Positions 20,776 through 31,161 are shown, numbered from the stretch's first letter. The stretch is 64,000 bases of DNA from Arthrobacter sp. Hiyo8 (GCA_001549895.1 AP014719.1:4526001-4590000), one strand, 5' to 3'. Made by a program: numbers and translations. The notes: a model not told the origin generated them from the letters alone.

Positions 20776-22077
20776 ATGACTGATATCCGACCCGAGGACG
20801 AAGTAGTCCGGATCTGCCAGGAACTCATCCGCATAGACACCTCGAACTTCGGTGACGATTCCGGTCCTGGCGAACGCGCCGCAGCGGAATACACGGCGGC
20901 GCTTATTAATGAAGTTGGATTGGACGCGGAAATCTTCGAGTCGGCTCCGGGCCGGGCCAATGTTGTCACGCGCATGGCCGGGAGGACCCCTCGGCCGGCG
21001 CCCTGGTGGTGCACGGCCACCTCGACGTGGTTCCGGCGCTCAAGGACCAGTGGTCCGTGGATCCCTTCAGCGGCGAACTCAAGGATGGACTCATCTGGGG
21101 ACGCGGCGCCGTGGACATGAAGGACATGGACGCCATGATCCTCGCGGTCATGCGTGACTTCGCCCGGACGGGACGCAAGCCCAAGCGCGACATCATCTTT
21201 GCCTTCTTCGCCGACGAGGAAGCCGGGGGCAACCACGGCGCGCGCTACGCCGTCGAGCATCGCAGGGAACTCTTCGACGGCGCAACGGAAGCGATCTCCG
21301 AGGTAGGTGGGTTCTCGGCCACCATCGGGGGCCAGCGCACCTACCTGCTGCAGACCGCGGAGAAGGGACTTTCCTGGCTGCGCCTTGTGGCGCACGGCCG
21401 TGCCGGCACGGCTCGCAAATCAACACCGACAACGCGATCACCCGCCTGGCCGGGGCAGTCACGAGGATCGGCGAATACCCCTGGCCGATTGAGCTGACCC
21501 CCACTACCCGTCAGTTCCTCGACGGCGTGACGGAACTGACCGGCGTCGAGTTCGATCCGGACAATCCCGAGGCCCTGCTGAAGGAACTCGGCACGGTCGC
21601 CCGCTTCGTCGGAGCCACCCTTCAAAACACCTCGAACCCACGCTGCTGAGCTCCGGATACAAGCACAACGTCATCCCCGAATCGGCCGAAGCGCTGGTGG
21701 ACTGCCGCACGCTCCCCGGCCAGCAGGAGATGGTCTTCGAAACCGTCAAGAAACTCGCCGGAGACGGCGTGGAGGTCAGCTACGTCAACAAAGACGTGTC
21801 CCTGGAAGTGCCGTTTGCCGGCAACCTGGTCGACGCCATGATCGATGCCTTGCACTCGGAAGACCCCGGCGCCAAAGTGCTGCCCTACACCTTGTCCGGC
21901 GGCACCGACAACAAGTCGCTCAGCAAGATCGGCATCACGGGCTACGGATTCGCCCCGTTGATGCTCCCGGAGGAACTCGACTTCACTGGCATGTTCCACG
22001 GGGTCGACGAACGCGTTCCTGCCGATTCGCTCAAGTTCGGGTCCAGGGTGCTCAACACCCTGCTCAGCAACTACTAG
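20776..22077 (+). CDS. M20 family metallopeptidase/deacylase (three frame breaks)
   Basis: Zinc-dependent dipeptidase or N-acyl amino acid hydrolase of the ArgE/DapE superfamily. Metal and catalytic residues are in VVHGHLDVVPAL (His, Asp), WGRGAVDMKDMDAM (bridging Asp) and FFADEEAGGNHGARY (Glu-Glu). HGRAGHGSQ marks the dimerisation/lid domain. Breaks are near 20988, 21411 and 21634; corrected length is 434 residues. ATG 20776 has AAGGAG upstream. The next gene starts 10 bases after its stop. The exact substrate is not predictable from sequence. Confidence 0.88.
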
Positions 22078-22087
22078 GGAGAACGCC

Positions 22088-23247
22088 TTGACCCCCGAAG
22101 AGATCCTGCCGGACGAGATGCTCCGTCGCATCCGGGACCGCGCAGCGGGGTACGACCAGAACAACTCGTTCTTCCACGAGGATCTTGAGGAGCTCGCCGC
22201 GGCGGGATACCTGAAGATCTTCGTCCCGGAGTCCGACGGCGGACTGGGGCTCGGGCTCGAAGCCGCGGCGGCGCTTCAGCGCCGGCTTGCCACGGCTGCC
22301 CCGGCCACGGCGTTGGCCGTCAACATGCACCTTGTCTGGACCGGCGTCGCGCACGTCCTGGCGAGGCGCGGCGACGGCTCCCTCGACTTTGTGCTGAAGG
22401 AGTCCGGACACGGCGAGGTCTTTGCCTTCGGGATTTCCGAGCCGGGAAATGACTCCATGCTCTTCGACTCAGGGACCACGGCGGAACCGCAGCTGGACGG
22501 CGGGTACAGCTTCACCGGGCGGAAGATCTTCACGAGCTTGTCGCCGGCATGGACCCGCCTCGGCATCTTCGGCAAGGATGGCGGCGCACGGGAGGGGAGC
22601 GGTGAGCTGGTTTTCGGCTTCATCCAACGCGACGCGCCCGGCCACGAGACACTGAATGACTGGGACACCCTGGGCATGCGGGCAAGCCAATCGAACACCA
22701 CGCTCCTCCACGGCGCCATGGTGCCGCCGGAACGGATCTTCCGGAAACTGCCCGTAGGACCCAACCAGGATCCGTTGATCTTCGCGATTTTCGCGTGCTT
22801 CGAAACGCTGCTTGCCGCGGTCTACACAGGCATCGCGGAGCGGGCATTCACGCTGGCGGTCGAGGCCGTCAAGCGCCGTACCTCGGCCAAGTACGGGGCC
22901 GAAGCTTTTCGCAGGACCCGGACATCCGCTGGAAGATTGCCGACGCCGCCATGGCAATGGATTCCATCCAGCCGCATTTGGCGTCGGTGGCCCGTGACGT
23001 GGATGCCCTGGTCGATCACGGGTCGCAGTGGTTTCCCAAGTTCGTGGGGCTCAAAGTGCGGGCCACGGAGAACGCCCGGACCATCGTGGACGTGGCGATA
23101 CGAGTTTCGGGAGGCTCCAGCTACTTCCGGGGCTCCGAACTCGAACGGCTGTACCGCGATGTGCTGGCCGGGATCTTCCATCCCTCCAATGAGGAATCCG
23201 CGCACACCACAGTTGCCAACGCGTGGCTTGGTCCGCTCGAAAGCTGA
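22088..23247 (+). CDS. Acyl-CoA dehydrogenase family protein (one frame break)
   Basis: FAD-dependent enzyme of the ACAD fold, 386 residues after restoring one base near 22903. It shows the N-terminal helical domain (LEELAAAGYLKIFVPESDGG), a middle domain with FAFGISEPGNDSMLF and FTGRKIFTSLSPAWTRLGIF, and a C-terminal helical domain ending RGSELERLYRDVLAGIFHPS. A distinct base at the usual catalytic Glu position is not obvious, so a DszC/monooxygenase-like member is possible. The start is TTG 22088 with AGGGAGA upstream. It forms an operon with the M20 peptidase. Confidence 0.8.
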
Positions 23248-23294
23248 AACGCTCGAACACTGGAGCGGGGACCCTGAAATAACGGCCGTGCTGC

Positions 23295-23528
23295 TTACAC
23301 GGTGCGCTGTACGTTGAGTACTCTGCGGCGCAGCCAGAACCGGCGACCGCCGCCGATATAGAGGATGCTCCGCTCCAGTTCCCACTTGCCGTATTCGGAG
23401 TGCTCCACGAGCCGACGCCGCGCCTCGGGCAAGGAATCGTCAGGGCTGACAGTCAGTACGAGGTACTCGTACTGCCTTGCGTAGTCCCGCTGACGCTCCA
23501 CTGAACTGCTCAGAAATTGTTCTCTCAT
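23295..23528 (-). CDS. Small conserved actinobacterial protein (DUF5703-like)
   Basis: A 77-residue basic protein beginning MREQFLSSSVERQRDYARQY and ending RRFWLRRRVLNVQRTV. The pattern, with a Tyr-rich start, an ARRRLVEHSEYGKWELER core and an Arg-rich end, matches a short conserved actinobacterial family that I recall as DUF5703; that family name is from memory. No membrane segment or catalytic motif is seen. It is divergent from the acidic protein gene, with 39 bp between the starts. Confidence 0.6.
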   Translation of the reverse strand: MREQFLSSSVERQRDYARQYEYLVLTVSPDDSLPEARRRLVEHSEYGKWELERSILYIGGGRRFWLRRRVLNVQRTV

Positions 23529-23567
23529 CCCTCTCCATTTTCGTCTTTTTCGGGCTAACGTGAAGTC

Positions 23568-23840
23568 ATGAGCATCGATCCGCGTGTCGCGCTTCAGTCA
23601 TTGACAGCAGCCTTGGAAGAGCACCTGATTGCCGCTTCCGCCCGCCGGGGCGAAGGAGATCCCACTGTGGAGGCAGCGTTTTTCGCCGTTGCAGATGCCT
23701 TTGAGGTATATGAGGACTCACTATACGAGGCCTACTCGGAAGTCACACCACTTCAGGTGTTCGACGACGATGAAGAAGATGACGACGAGGACAACAATGA
23801 ACTCCTCGACGAAGACGAGCTGGAGATCCTCGACCAGTAA
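23568..23840 (+). CDS. Small hyperacidic conserved protein
   Basis: A 90-residue protein. Residues 1-60 look folded and helical (VALQSLTAALEEHLIAASAR, VEAAFFAVADAFEVYEDSLY). The last 25 residues are almost all Asp/Glu (DDDEEDDDEDNNELLDEDE). Relatives in actinobacteria are sometimes labelled primosomal protein, without evidence that I know of. The acidic tail could mimic nucleic acid or bind basic partners (inference). ATG 23568 lies next to the divergent basic protein at 23528. Confidence 0.65.
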   Translation: MSIDPRVALQSLTAALEEHLIAASARRGEGDPTVEAAFFAVADAFEVYEDSLYEAYSEVTPLQVFDDDEEDDDEDNNELLDEDELEILDQ

Positions 23841-23872
23841 GCCCGATCAGTAATGCCCGAGTTTCAGTCGAG

Positions 23873-24802
23873 TCAGATCGCTGAAACGTCTTCCAGTGCC
23901 CTCGAAATTTCGGCGGGAAGAGGCGAAAGCTGCGCATCGAGCAGTTCCTTGAGCTGGACCGCATTGCGTGCGCCCACTATGGCGGTGGATACCCAGGGCG
24001 CGAGAGCAGCCAGCTCAGGGAAACATCGACGGCGGACCGTCCCAAGCCGCGCGCAGCCATGGCTGCCGCTTCGACGATCCGTGCTCCCCGCGCATCGAGG
24101 TACTTCTCGACGTAGCCGCTGAGGCGGCCTTCAGCCGCCCGTGATTCGGACGGAATCTGTCCGCGGTATTTGCCGCTGAGCACTCCGCGGCCGAGGGCCC
24201 CCACGCCATGAGGCCGAGGCCGGCGTCCTCGATGGCAGGCACCAGTTCGTCTTCGGGCTTCCTGTGCAGGAGCGAGTATTCGGATTGGTTGGCCACCAGG
24301 GTGAATCCCGCGATCGCCGCAGCCTTGGCGGTCTGCCAGCCGTTGTAGTTGGAGATGCCGACGTACCGTGCGCGGCCGAGCGCAACGCGAGGTCCAGCGC
24401 GGAAAGGGTTTCCTCGAGCGGTACGTTTCCGTCCCAAGCGTGCGCGAACCAGATGTCCACGTAGTCGGTTCCCAAGCGGGCGAGGCTGGCGTCGAGAGCG
24501 GACAGCATGGATCCGCGGGACGCATCGACGCTGCGCCGGCCGTCCGACGTCGAGACGCCCGCTTTCGTGGAGAGGACAACCTCCGAACGCGCCACAACGT
24601 CCCCCAGCATGGAACCCAGCAGGGCTTCGGCCCGTCCACCGGCGTAGGAAGCGGCGGTATCGATCATGGTGCCGCTGGCAGCGATGAACGTATGGAGCAG
24701 TTCCCGTGCATCCTGTTCGTCCGTTTCTTCCGCCCAGGACATAGTGCCCAGGGAAAGGGTGGACACCCGAAACCCGCTGTTGCCGACGTAACGCTGCTGC
24801 AT
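23873..24802 (-). CDS. Aldo/keto reductase (three frame breaks)
   Basis: NADPH-dependent reductase of the TIM-barrel AKR superfamily. Seen: STLSLGTMSW at the first strand, MIDTAASYAGGRAEALLGSM (catalytic Asp and Tyr), STKAG (catalytic Lys), YVDIWFAHAWD (an Ala-His-Ala variant of the catalytic His), YVGISNYNGWQTAKAAAIAG, and an SLSWLLSRP end block. Breaks are near 24387, 24199 and 23997; corrected length is 310 residues. Substrate unknown. The gene sits between the acidic protein and uppP and runs towards the former. Confidence 0.87.
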
Positions 24803-24854
24803 AGCTGATAGCTTACGGGGAGATCGGGTAGATCATGACGTAGGGTCTATTCAC

Positions 24855-25688
24855 GTGAACTGGATAGAAGCAGCCTTCCTTGGCCTCGTGCAGGGCCTGA
24901 CAGAATTCCTTCCGATTTCTTCAAGCGCACACCTGCGAATTGTCGGCTCGTTCCTGCCCAATGCGGCGGATCCCGGAGCTGCTTTCACGGCCATTACCCA
25001 GCTAGGCACCGAGACGGCCGTCATCGTTTTCTTTTGGCGCGACATCGTCAGGATTGTCCGCGCCTGGTTCGGATCGCTGCGGGGGAAAGTCTCCAGGGAC
25101 GATCCCGACGCGCGGATGGGCTGGTTGGTCATCCTCGGCAGCGTGCCTATCATCGTGCTCGGCCTGCTCTTCCAGGACCAGATCGAATCCGTCCTGCGCA
25201 GCCTGTGGATCGTCGCCACGATGCTCATCGTCTTTGGCATGATCCTCGCGGTGGCCGACGCCGTGGGCAAGCAGGAACGCGAGCTGAGCCAATTGACCTT
25301 CAAGCACGGCATCCTTTACGGGCTGGCCCAGGCCATGGCTCTCATCCCGGGCGTCTCCCGCTCCGGCGGAACCATCACGGCCGGCCTCTTAATGGGGTAC
25401 ACGCGTGAAGCCGCCGCACGGTATTCGTTCTTGCTTGCCATACCCGCTGTCTTCGGCAGCGGCCTGTACCAGCTGTACAAGGTGGTCTCGAAGGAAGGAA
25501 TCACCGGACCCTTCGGCCTTCCGGAAACAGCCTTGGCCACCGTCATCGCCTTCGTGGTGGGCTTCATCATCATTGGCTGGTTCCTGAAATTCATTTCCAC
25601 CCACAGCTACCGTGCTTTTGTGTGGTACCGCATTCTCCTGGGACTAGCCCTCTATGTATTGCTCGGTTTCAATGTCATCAGCGCCTAG
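24855..25688 (+). CDS. uppP: Undecaprenyl-diphosphatase
   Basis: Intact 277-residue integral membrane phosphatase that recycles undecaprenyl pyrophosphate to the monophosphate carrier used for cell-wall synthesis. Family motifs are GLTEFLPISSSAHL (residues 14-27) and PGVSRSGGTITAGLLMGYTR in the middle, carrying the catalytic Glu, Ser and Arg. About eight hydrophobic segments are present. Start GTG 24855. The gene is followed by mshC, a common actinobacterial order. Confidence 0.95.
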   Translation: MNWIEAAFLGLVQGLTEFLPISSSAHLRIVGSFLPNAADPGAAFTAITQLGTETAVIVFFWRDIVRIVRAWFGSLRGKVSRDDPDARMGWLVILGSVPIIVLGLLFQDQIESVLRSLWIVATMLIVFGMILAVADAVGKQERELSQLTFKHGILYGLAQAMALIPGVSRSGGTITAGLLMGYTREAAARYSFLLAIPAVFGSGLYQLYKVVSKEGITGPFGLPETALATVIAFVVGFIIIGWFLKFISTHSYRAFVWYRILLGLALYVLLGFNVISA

Positions 25689-25692
25689 CACT

Positions 25693-26987
25693 ATGGTTGA
25701 GGCTGTGAAATCGTGGATCTCCCGCCCTGTGCCTGAACTACCCGGCAGCATGCCCCCGTTGAGGCTGTTCGATACCGCCCTCGGGTCCCTCGTGGAGGTC
25801 GAGCCACGTGCGGAGCAATCCATGTACGTCTGCGGCATCACGCCGTACGACGCCACCCACATGGGCCACGCCGCCAGCTACGTCGCCTTCGACCTGCTCA
25901 ACCGGGCATGGCGGACAGCGGCCAGCGCGTTGCGTACGTCCAGAACGTCACCGACGTCGACGATCCGCTCCTGGAGCGGGCCACCGCCACCGGCGTTGAC
26001 TGGCGGGAGTTGGCTGCGAGCCAGATTGAGCTTTTCCAGACCGACATGGACGCCCTCAATGTGCTGGCCCCGAATTACTACATCGGAGCCGTCGAAGCGA
26101 TCCCGATGATCGTTCCGGCTATCGAGAAATTGATCGCGGACGAGCTCGCCTACCGCGTGCACGGCACGGGTGGCGAACCCGACGGCGACGTCTACTACGA
26201 CGTCGAGGCAGCCGGCAAGGCGTCGGATAGCCCGGACGCGTGGACCCTCGGGGACATTTCGGGGCTCGGCGAAGTGGAAATGCTCGAGCTTTTCGCCGAG
26301 CGCGGCGGCGATCCCGGCCGCTCCGGCAAGCGGAATCCCCTTGATCCCCTGCTATGGCGCGTTGCCCGCGCCGGCGAGCCGAGCTGGCCGGGCGCAAGCC
26401 TCGGTGACGGACGTCCCGGCTGGCACATCGAATGTACGGTCATCGCGCAGAAGTACCTGCCGGAACCGTTCACCGTGCAGGGCGGCGGATCTGACCTCGT
26501 TTTCCCGCACCACGAAATGGGCGCCGGACACGCGTATTCGCTAAGCGGCATTCCCCTGGCACGCCACTACGCCCATGCTGGAATGGTGGGCCTGGACGGT
26601 GAAAAGATGAGCAAGTCCAAGGGCAACCTGGTGCTGGTGTCCAAGCTCCGTGCAGCAGGCGAAGAGCCCGCCGCAATCCGCCTGGCGATCCTGGCCAACC
26701 ACTACCGCTCGGATTGGTCCTGGACCGATGAAGGCTTCGCCCAGGCCAAGGAACGCCTCAACACGTGGCGGGCCGCCCGGGACATCGCTCCCGAGGGAAC
26801 AGCGGCGGAATTGCTGACGCGGATGCGTGCCGAGCTGGCCAACGACCTGAATGCTCCCGGCGCGGTCGCCGCCGTCGATGCCTGGGCCGCGGCGGCTCTC
26901 AGTAATCCGTCCACCGCTAATCCGAGTGCACTGGATTCCGCCCTGGTGAGCGACGCGATCAACGGATTGCTCGGCGTCGAGCTCTAA
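25693..26987 (+). CDS. mshC: L-cysteine:1D-myo-inositol 2-amino-2-deoxy-alpha-D-glucopyranoside ligase (one frame break)
   Basis: ATP-dependent ligase that adds cysteine to GlcN-inositol in mycothiol biosynthesis; it is related to cysteinyl-tRNA synthetase. Seen: YVCGITPYDATHMGHAASYV (zinc Cys plus a HIGH-like motif), AYVQNVTDVDDPLLERA, GWHIECTVIAQKY, LVFPHHEMGAGHA and the KMSKS loop in LDGEKMSKSKGNLVLVSKLR. One base is missing near 25911. The start is ATG 25693 or GTG 25705; MshC proteins commonly start MKSW, which favours the latter. Mycothiol genes confirm an actinobacterial host. It converges with the PAC2 gene. Confidence 0.93.
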
Positions 26988-26988
26988 G

Positions 26989-27051
26989 CAACGCGGGGTC
27001 ACTTACGGCCCATAATGTCCCCTTGGACGGGCCGTAAGTGACCCCGCGTTG
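26989..27051. repeat. Long perfect intergenic palindrome between convergent mshC and PAC2
   Basis: A perfect 23-bp stem (left arm 26989-27011, right arm 27029-27051; inner part CACTTACGGCCC) has a 17-base loop. It starts 2 bases after the mshC stop and ends 3 bases before the PAC2 stop, so it fills the whole gap. It could act as a bidirectional terminator. It shares the heptamer GTAAGTG with the palindrome at 13413-13476. Confidence 0.75.
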
Positions 27052-27053
27052 GG

Positions 27054-27958
27054 TTAGGGCTTGTCCTTGCCCCTGCGTTTGAGATAGCGCTCGAACTCGC
27101 GGGCGATGGATTCGCCACTGGCCTCCGGCAGGTCGGCCGTGTCCTTGGCCTCCTCGAGCTGCCGCACGTAGGCGGCGATTTCGGGTCTTCGGTGGCCAGT
27201 TCGTCCACGCCCCGCTCCCAGGCCTCGGATTCCTCGTTGAGGGCGTGGGTGTCCAGCGGCACCTGGAGCAGGTCCTCGATCCTGTTCAAGATGGCCAGTT
27301 GCGCCTTGGGGGAGGGCGGTTGGGCGACATAGTGCGGCACGGCCGCCCACAGCGACACCGTGGGCAAGCCCGCGAGCAGCGCGAATTCCGCCAGCACGCC
27401 CACAATGCCTACCGGACCCTCGTACTGCGAAGCCTCCAGGTTCAACCGCTGCCGCAATCCGCTGTCGTCCGAGGTGGTGCTCACGGGGATTGGGCGGCTG
27501 TGCGGGACATCGGCCAGAAGGGCGCCGATCAACACCACATAGTCGACCTTGAGCGTTTCAGCGTGGACCAGAAGCTCGGCCGTGTAGGCACGCCAGCGGT
27601 AGGACGGCTCGGTGCCGAGCACGAACACCGCATCGACGTTGCTGTCCGGGACGCTGGCCTTGTACAAGCGCGTGGAAGGCCACTTCACTTTGCGCGTCCC
27701 GGCGGCCGTGCGTCGCACAGTCGGCCTGGTGAACTGGAAGTCGTAATAGTCGTCGGCATCAACGGATGCCACTTTCTTTCCTTGCCACAACTTGTTCAAG
27801 TAGTGCAGGGAATCGCTGGCCGCCTCACCGGCGTCGTTCCAACCTTCGAAAGCCGCGAGCATCACGGTGATGCGCTGACCTTCGGCTACAGGCTGGAGAA
27901 GGCGCTCAGGCTCCGGTGAAGTGGCCTGTCCGTCAGGGGCTCCGTCCAAACTGTTCAT
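27054..27958 (-). CDS. PAC2 family protein (one frame break)
   Basis: Belongs to the PAC2 (proteasome assembly chaperone 2-like) family, common next to mshC in actinobacteria; its bacterial function is unproven. Seen: VMLAAFEGWNDAGEAASDSL, DADDYYDFQFTRPTVRR, VFVLGTEPSYRWRAYTAELL, and VSLWAAVPHYVAQPPSPKAQ in the last third. It ends REFERYLKRRGKDKP. One base is missing near 27184; corrected length is about 301 residues. The position close to the proteasome locus is suggestive only. Confidence 0.87.
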
Positions 27959-28077
27959 TCACTCACCCTACGTCCAACACCGCCACCGATGCATGGCGTG
28001 CGGGGACCGGCGTGGCCATACTTCGCCCCGGGCGTAGAGCGGCAATCGCCCTGCCTCCTTCCACGTAGACTTTAGGC

Positions 28078-28821
28078 ATGCTTGCTTCAGCCACCCAGCC
28101 CTTTGTAAAAGCCGAGCTCAAAGCCGCGCTATGGGACATGGATGGCACCCTGGTGGACACCGAGCCGTATTGGATTGCCGCAGAGCGCACCCTCGTGGAG
28201 TCCTACGGAGGCGCCTGGAGCCATGAACAAGCCATGCAGCTCGTAGGGCAATCGCTCATGCACTCGGCCGGCATTCTCCAAAAGGCTGGAGTGAACCTGG
28301 AGAAGCGGGAGATCGTTGACTCCTTGAGCGCCCAGGTCATCGACCGCCTCCGCGTCGAGGTGCCGTGGCGGCCCGGTGCCAAGGAGCTGCTGGACGAGCT
28401 GTATCAATCGGGCGTCCGCTGCGCCCTCGTGACGATGTCCGAAGGCCCGATGGCCCGGGAAGTCGTCGCCAACCTCCCCAAGCCCTACTTCGAGTTCCTC
28501 ATCACGGGGGACACCGTCAGCCAAGGAAAACCCCACCCCGAGGCTTACCTCGCCGCCGTCGAGCGGCTCCGGGACACGGATCCTGCGCTGACCGTGGATC
28601 ACTGCGTCGCCCTCGAGGATTCCGTGCCGGGCGTTGCGTCCGCGATCGCCTCCGGGGTGGTCACGGTGGGAATTCCGCACCAAATGGCTTTGCCCGAGGA
28701 TGCCCGCCGGGCAACCTGGGACACCCTGCAGGGACGGAAGGTCTCCGACCTTGAGGCGCTTGTCGCCGCCCGCGCTTCCGCCACCATGCCCGCCGCGGCT
28801 TTCCTTGGACAGGCAAACTAA
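28078..28821 (+). CDS. HAD family hydrolase, beta-phosphoglucomutase-like
   Basis: Intact 247-residue phosphatase or phosphomutase. Motif I is ALWDMDGTLVDTEPYW (nucleophile and acid Asp), motif II is ALVTMSE, motif III Lys is in SQGKPHPEAYLAAV, and motif IV is ALEDSVPGVASAIA. A helical cap domain lies between motifs I and II. The next gene starts at the base immediately after its stop, so translation is coupled. The substrate is not predictable. Confidence 0.9.
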   Translation: MLASATQPFVKAELKAALWDMDGTLVDTEPYWIAAERTLVESYGGAWSHEQAMQLVGQSLMHSAGILQKAGVNLEKREIVDSLSAQVIDRLRVEVPWRPGAKELLDELYQSGVRCALVTMSEGPMAREVVANLPKPYFEFLITGDTVSQGKPHPEAYLAAVERLRDTDPALTVDHCVALEDSVPGVASAIASGVVTVGIPHQMALPEDARRATWDTLQGRKVSDLEALVAARASATMPAAAFLGQAN

Positions 28822-29991
28822 GTGAGCACTCCCCGGAACGGTGGCCACAGCACACGCAGCAGCAGGAAGGACGGGATTCCGCTCGGCCGCATCGCGGGAA
28901 TCCCCGTGTACCTTGCGTACTCCTGGTTCATCATCGCCGCGTTCACGGTGATCGCGGTTGGCCCGGTCGTATTCGTGCAGCACCCCTCCCTGGGAAACGG
29001 AGCGTACTTCGTTGCCTTTGCCTATGCGGTGCTCCTCGCCCTTTCCGTGCTGGTCCACGAACTCGCCCATGCCTTGAGCGCCAAGGCGTTCAACTGGCCC
29101 ACGGAGAAGATCGTGTTGAATCTGTGGGGCGGCCACACCCAGTTCGAGAGCTTCATTTCGTCTCCTGGCCGCTCGGTGCTTGTGGCCTTGGCAGGACCCG
29201 CCGCCAACTTTGTCCTCGCTGCAGCCGCCTGGCCGCTGGTGGTGGCCCACGTCTTCGGCGGGGTGGCGGAGGAATTGGCCAACAGCTTCATGTGGGCCAA
29301 TCTGTTGATCGGCATTTTCAATGTGCTCCCGGGTCTGCCCCTTGACGGAGGGCGGTTGGTGGAATCCGCGGTATGGAAAGTGACGGGAAGCCAGGAAAAG
29401 GGGACAGTGGCGGCTGGCTGGGCCGGAAGGATCGTCGTCATCGTCCTGGTTGTTGGGTTCATAGCCCCGCCGCTGCTTAGCGGGAGCCCGATTAATTTCA
29501 CTTATATGCTCATCACCCTCCTTGTCTGCAGCTTCCTGTGGATGGGCGCTTCGGGCGCGATCAAGCAAGCGACGCTCCGTGGACGCCTCCCCTCGGTGAG
29601 TGCCGCCGCCTTGGCCGAACCCGCCGTCGGAATTCCGAACTCGGCCACGGTCGCCGAAGTCCTGCGCGTGGCCCCCTACGGCACGCCCGCCGTCGTGATC
29701 TGCGGACCGGATGGCCGGCCACAGGGTCTGGTAGATCCGGCCGCGACTGCAGCCGTGCCGGCCTCCGAGGTATCCACGACCTTCGTGACCGCGGTTTCCA
29801 CCCCGCTCGCCGACGGTGCCTACGTCCCCTGGACGTCCAGCGGCCAGGAACTGATCCAGTATTTGGCGCAGCTCAGCGGCGCCGAATACGCGGTCGTGGA
29901 CGAACGCGGCACGGTCATGGGCCTGCTGCGTCAGCAGGCGGTAGTGACAGCCATTACAGGTAAAGTAGCCCGACGGAGCGGACGCCCGTAG
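28822..29991 (+). CDS. Site-2 protease family membrane metalloprotease (M50)
   Basis: Intact 389-residue intramembrane zinc protease of the S2P/SpoIVFB type. The zinc motif VLVHELAHALSAKAF lies in an early membrane helix, and the second motif FNVLPGLPLDGGRLVESAVW lies later. The C-terminal third (from about residue 250) is a degenerate CBS-like cytoplasmic region. Such proteases release regulators by cutting within the membrane; no partner is evident nearby. Start GTG 28822, directly after the HAD stop codon. Confidence 0.9.
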   Translation: MSTPRNGGHSTRSSRKDGIPLGRIAGIPVYLAYSWFIIAAFTVIAVGPVVFVQHPSLGNGAYFVAFAYAVLLALSVLVHELAHALSAKAFNWPTEKIVLNLWGGHTQFESFISSPGRSVLVALAGPAANFVLAAAAWPLVVAHVFGGVAEELANSFMWANLLIGIFNVLPGLPLDGGRLVESAVWKVTGSQEKGTVAAGWAGRIVVIVLVVGFIAPPLLSGSPINFTYMLITLLVCSFLWMGASGAIKQATLRGRLPSVSAAALAEPAVGIPNSATVAEVLRVAPYGTPAVVICGPDGRPQGLVDPAATAAVPASEVSTTFVTAVSTPLADGAYVPWTSSGQELIQYLAQLSGAEYAVVDERGTVMGLLRQQAVVTAITGKVARRSGRP

Positions 29992-30109
29992 GACCTTCCC
30001 GGTAGAGTTACCTGCCGGTCGTGAAATAACCCGGCCGGCAGTGCGCATCACTAAGCAGCAACTGCGGCAACAAATGACGGCCCAGCCGTACAGGAGCGAG
30101 GAAACACCC

Positions 30110-31161
30110 ATGAGCAGCGAAACCGCAGCCAACTACACGGCCACCGGCGCCGCCGACACCGCCATTCAGCCGACTGGTGCGGCCCGGCGCCGAGGGCCCT
30201 TCCGTGTGGGCGAGCGGGTTCAACTCACGGACGAACGCGGCCGGATGAACACCATCACCCTGGAGGAAGGCGGCGCTTTCCATACGCACCGCGGCTTCCT
30301 GAACCACGACGAAATCATCGGCCAGGTTGACGGTTCAGTGGTGGCCAACAACATCGGCCAGCAGTACCAGACCCTCCGTCCCTTGCTCTCGGACTTCGTG
30401 TTGTCCATGCCCCGCGGTGCCGCAGTGGTGTACCCCAAGGATGCCGGCCAGATCGTCACCATGGCCGATATCTTCCCGGGGCCCGCGTTGTGGAGGCCGG
30501 CGTTGGTTCCGGCGCCCTTTCGATCTCCCTGCTTCGAGCAGTCGGCGACAACGGGTACCTCCACTCCTTCGAGCGTCGCGAAGAATTCGCCGACATTGCC
30601 CGCGGCAACGTGGAAACCATTTTCGGCGGTCCGCACCCGGCCTGGAAGATCTCTCTTGGCGACTTCCAGGAGGAAGTCGTCCGCTCCGAAGAGCCCGGGT
30701 CCGTGGACCGCGTGGTGCTGGACATGCTCGCTCCGTGGGAATGCCTCGACGCCGTAGCCACCGTTTTGGCCCCGGGCGGCGTGTGGATCAACTACGTGGC
30801 CACCGTGACCCAGCTCTCCCGTACCGCTGAAGCGATCCGCGCCGACGGTCGTTTCACGGAACCGGACGCCTGGGAGTCCATGGTCCGCGGCTGGCACCTT
30901 GAGGGCCTCGCTGTCCGTCCCGACCACCGCATGGTGGCCCACACGGGCTTCCTTTTGGTGACGCGTCGCCTCGCCGACGGCGTGACCGGAATCTCCGTCA
31001 AACGGCGACCGTCCAAGACCGAGTTCAGCGAAGAGGACCTGAATGCCTGGACTCCGGGGGCGGTAGGAGAGCGTGCGGTTTCCGACAAGAAACTGCGCCG
31101 GGCCGCACGGGATGCGATTGCCGGCACCAACGTCAAGGACGACCCCACACCCGCCCCCTAG
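30110..31161 (+). CDS. trmI: tRNA (adenine-58-N1)-methyltransferase (one frame break)
   Basis: SAM-dependent enzyme that methylates A58 in the tRNA T-loop. The N-terminal beta-barrel holds RGPFRVGERVQLTDERGRMN and THRGFLNHDEIIGQVDG. The Rossmann domain holds VVEAGVGSGALSISLLRAVG (SAM loop), YLHSFERREEFADIARGNVE and VDRVVLDMLAPWECLDAVA. One base is missing near 30480; corrected length is 350 residues. ATG 30110 is preferred over 30041 because GAGGAAA lies just upstream. In actinobacteria this gene regularly precedes the proteasomal ATPase gene, as here. Confidence 0.93.

Noticed and set aside
28129..30132. 667-codon open frame antisense to the HAD and site-2 protease genes
   Set aside because: His/Gly/Arg-rich shadow frame; both sense genes are intact with all catalytic motifs.
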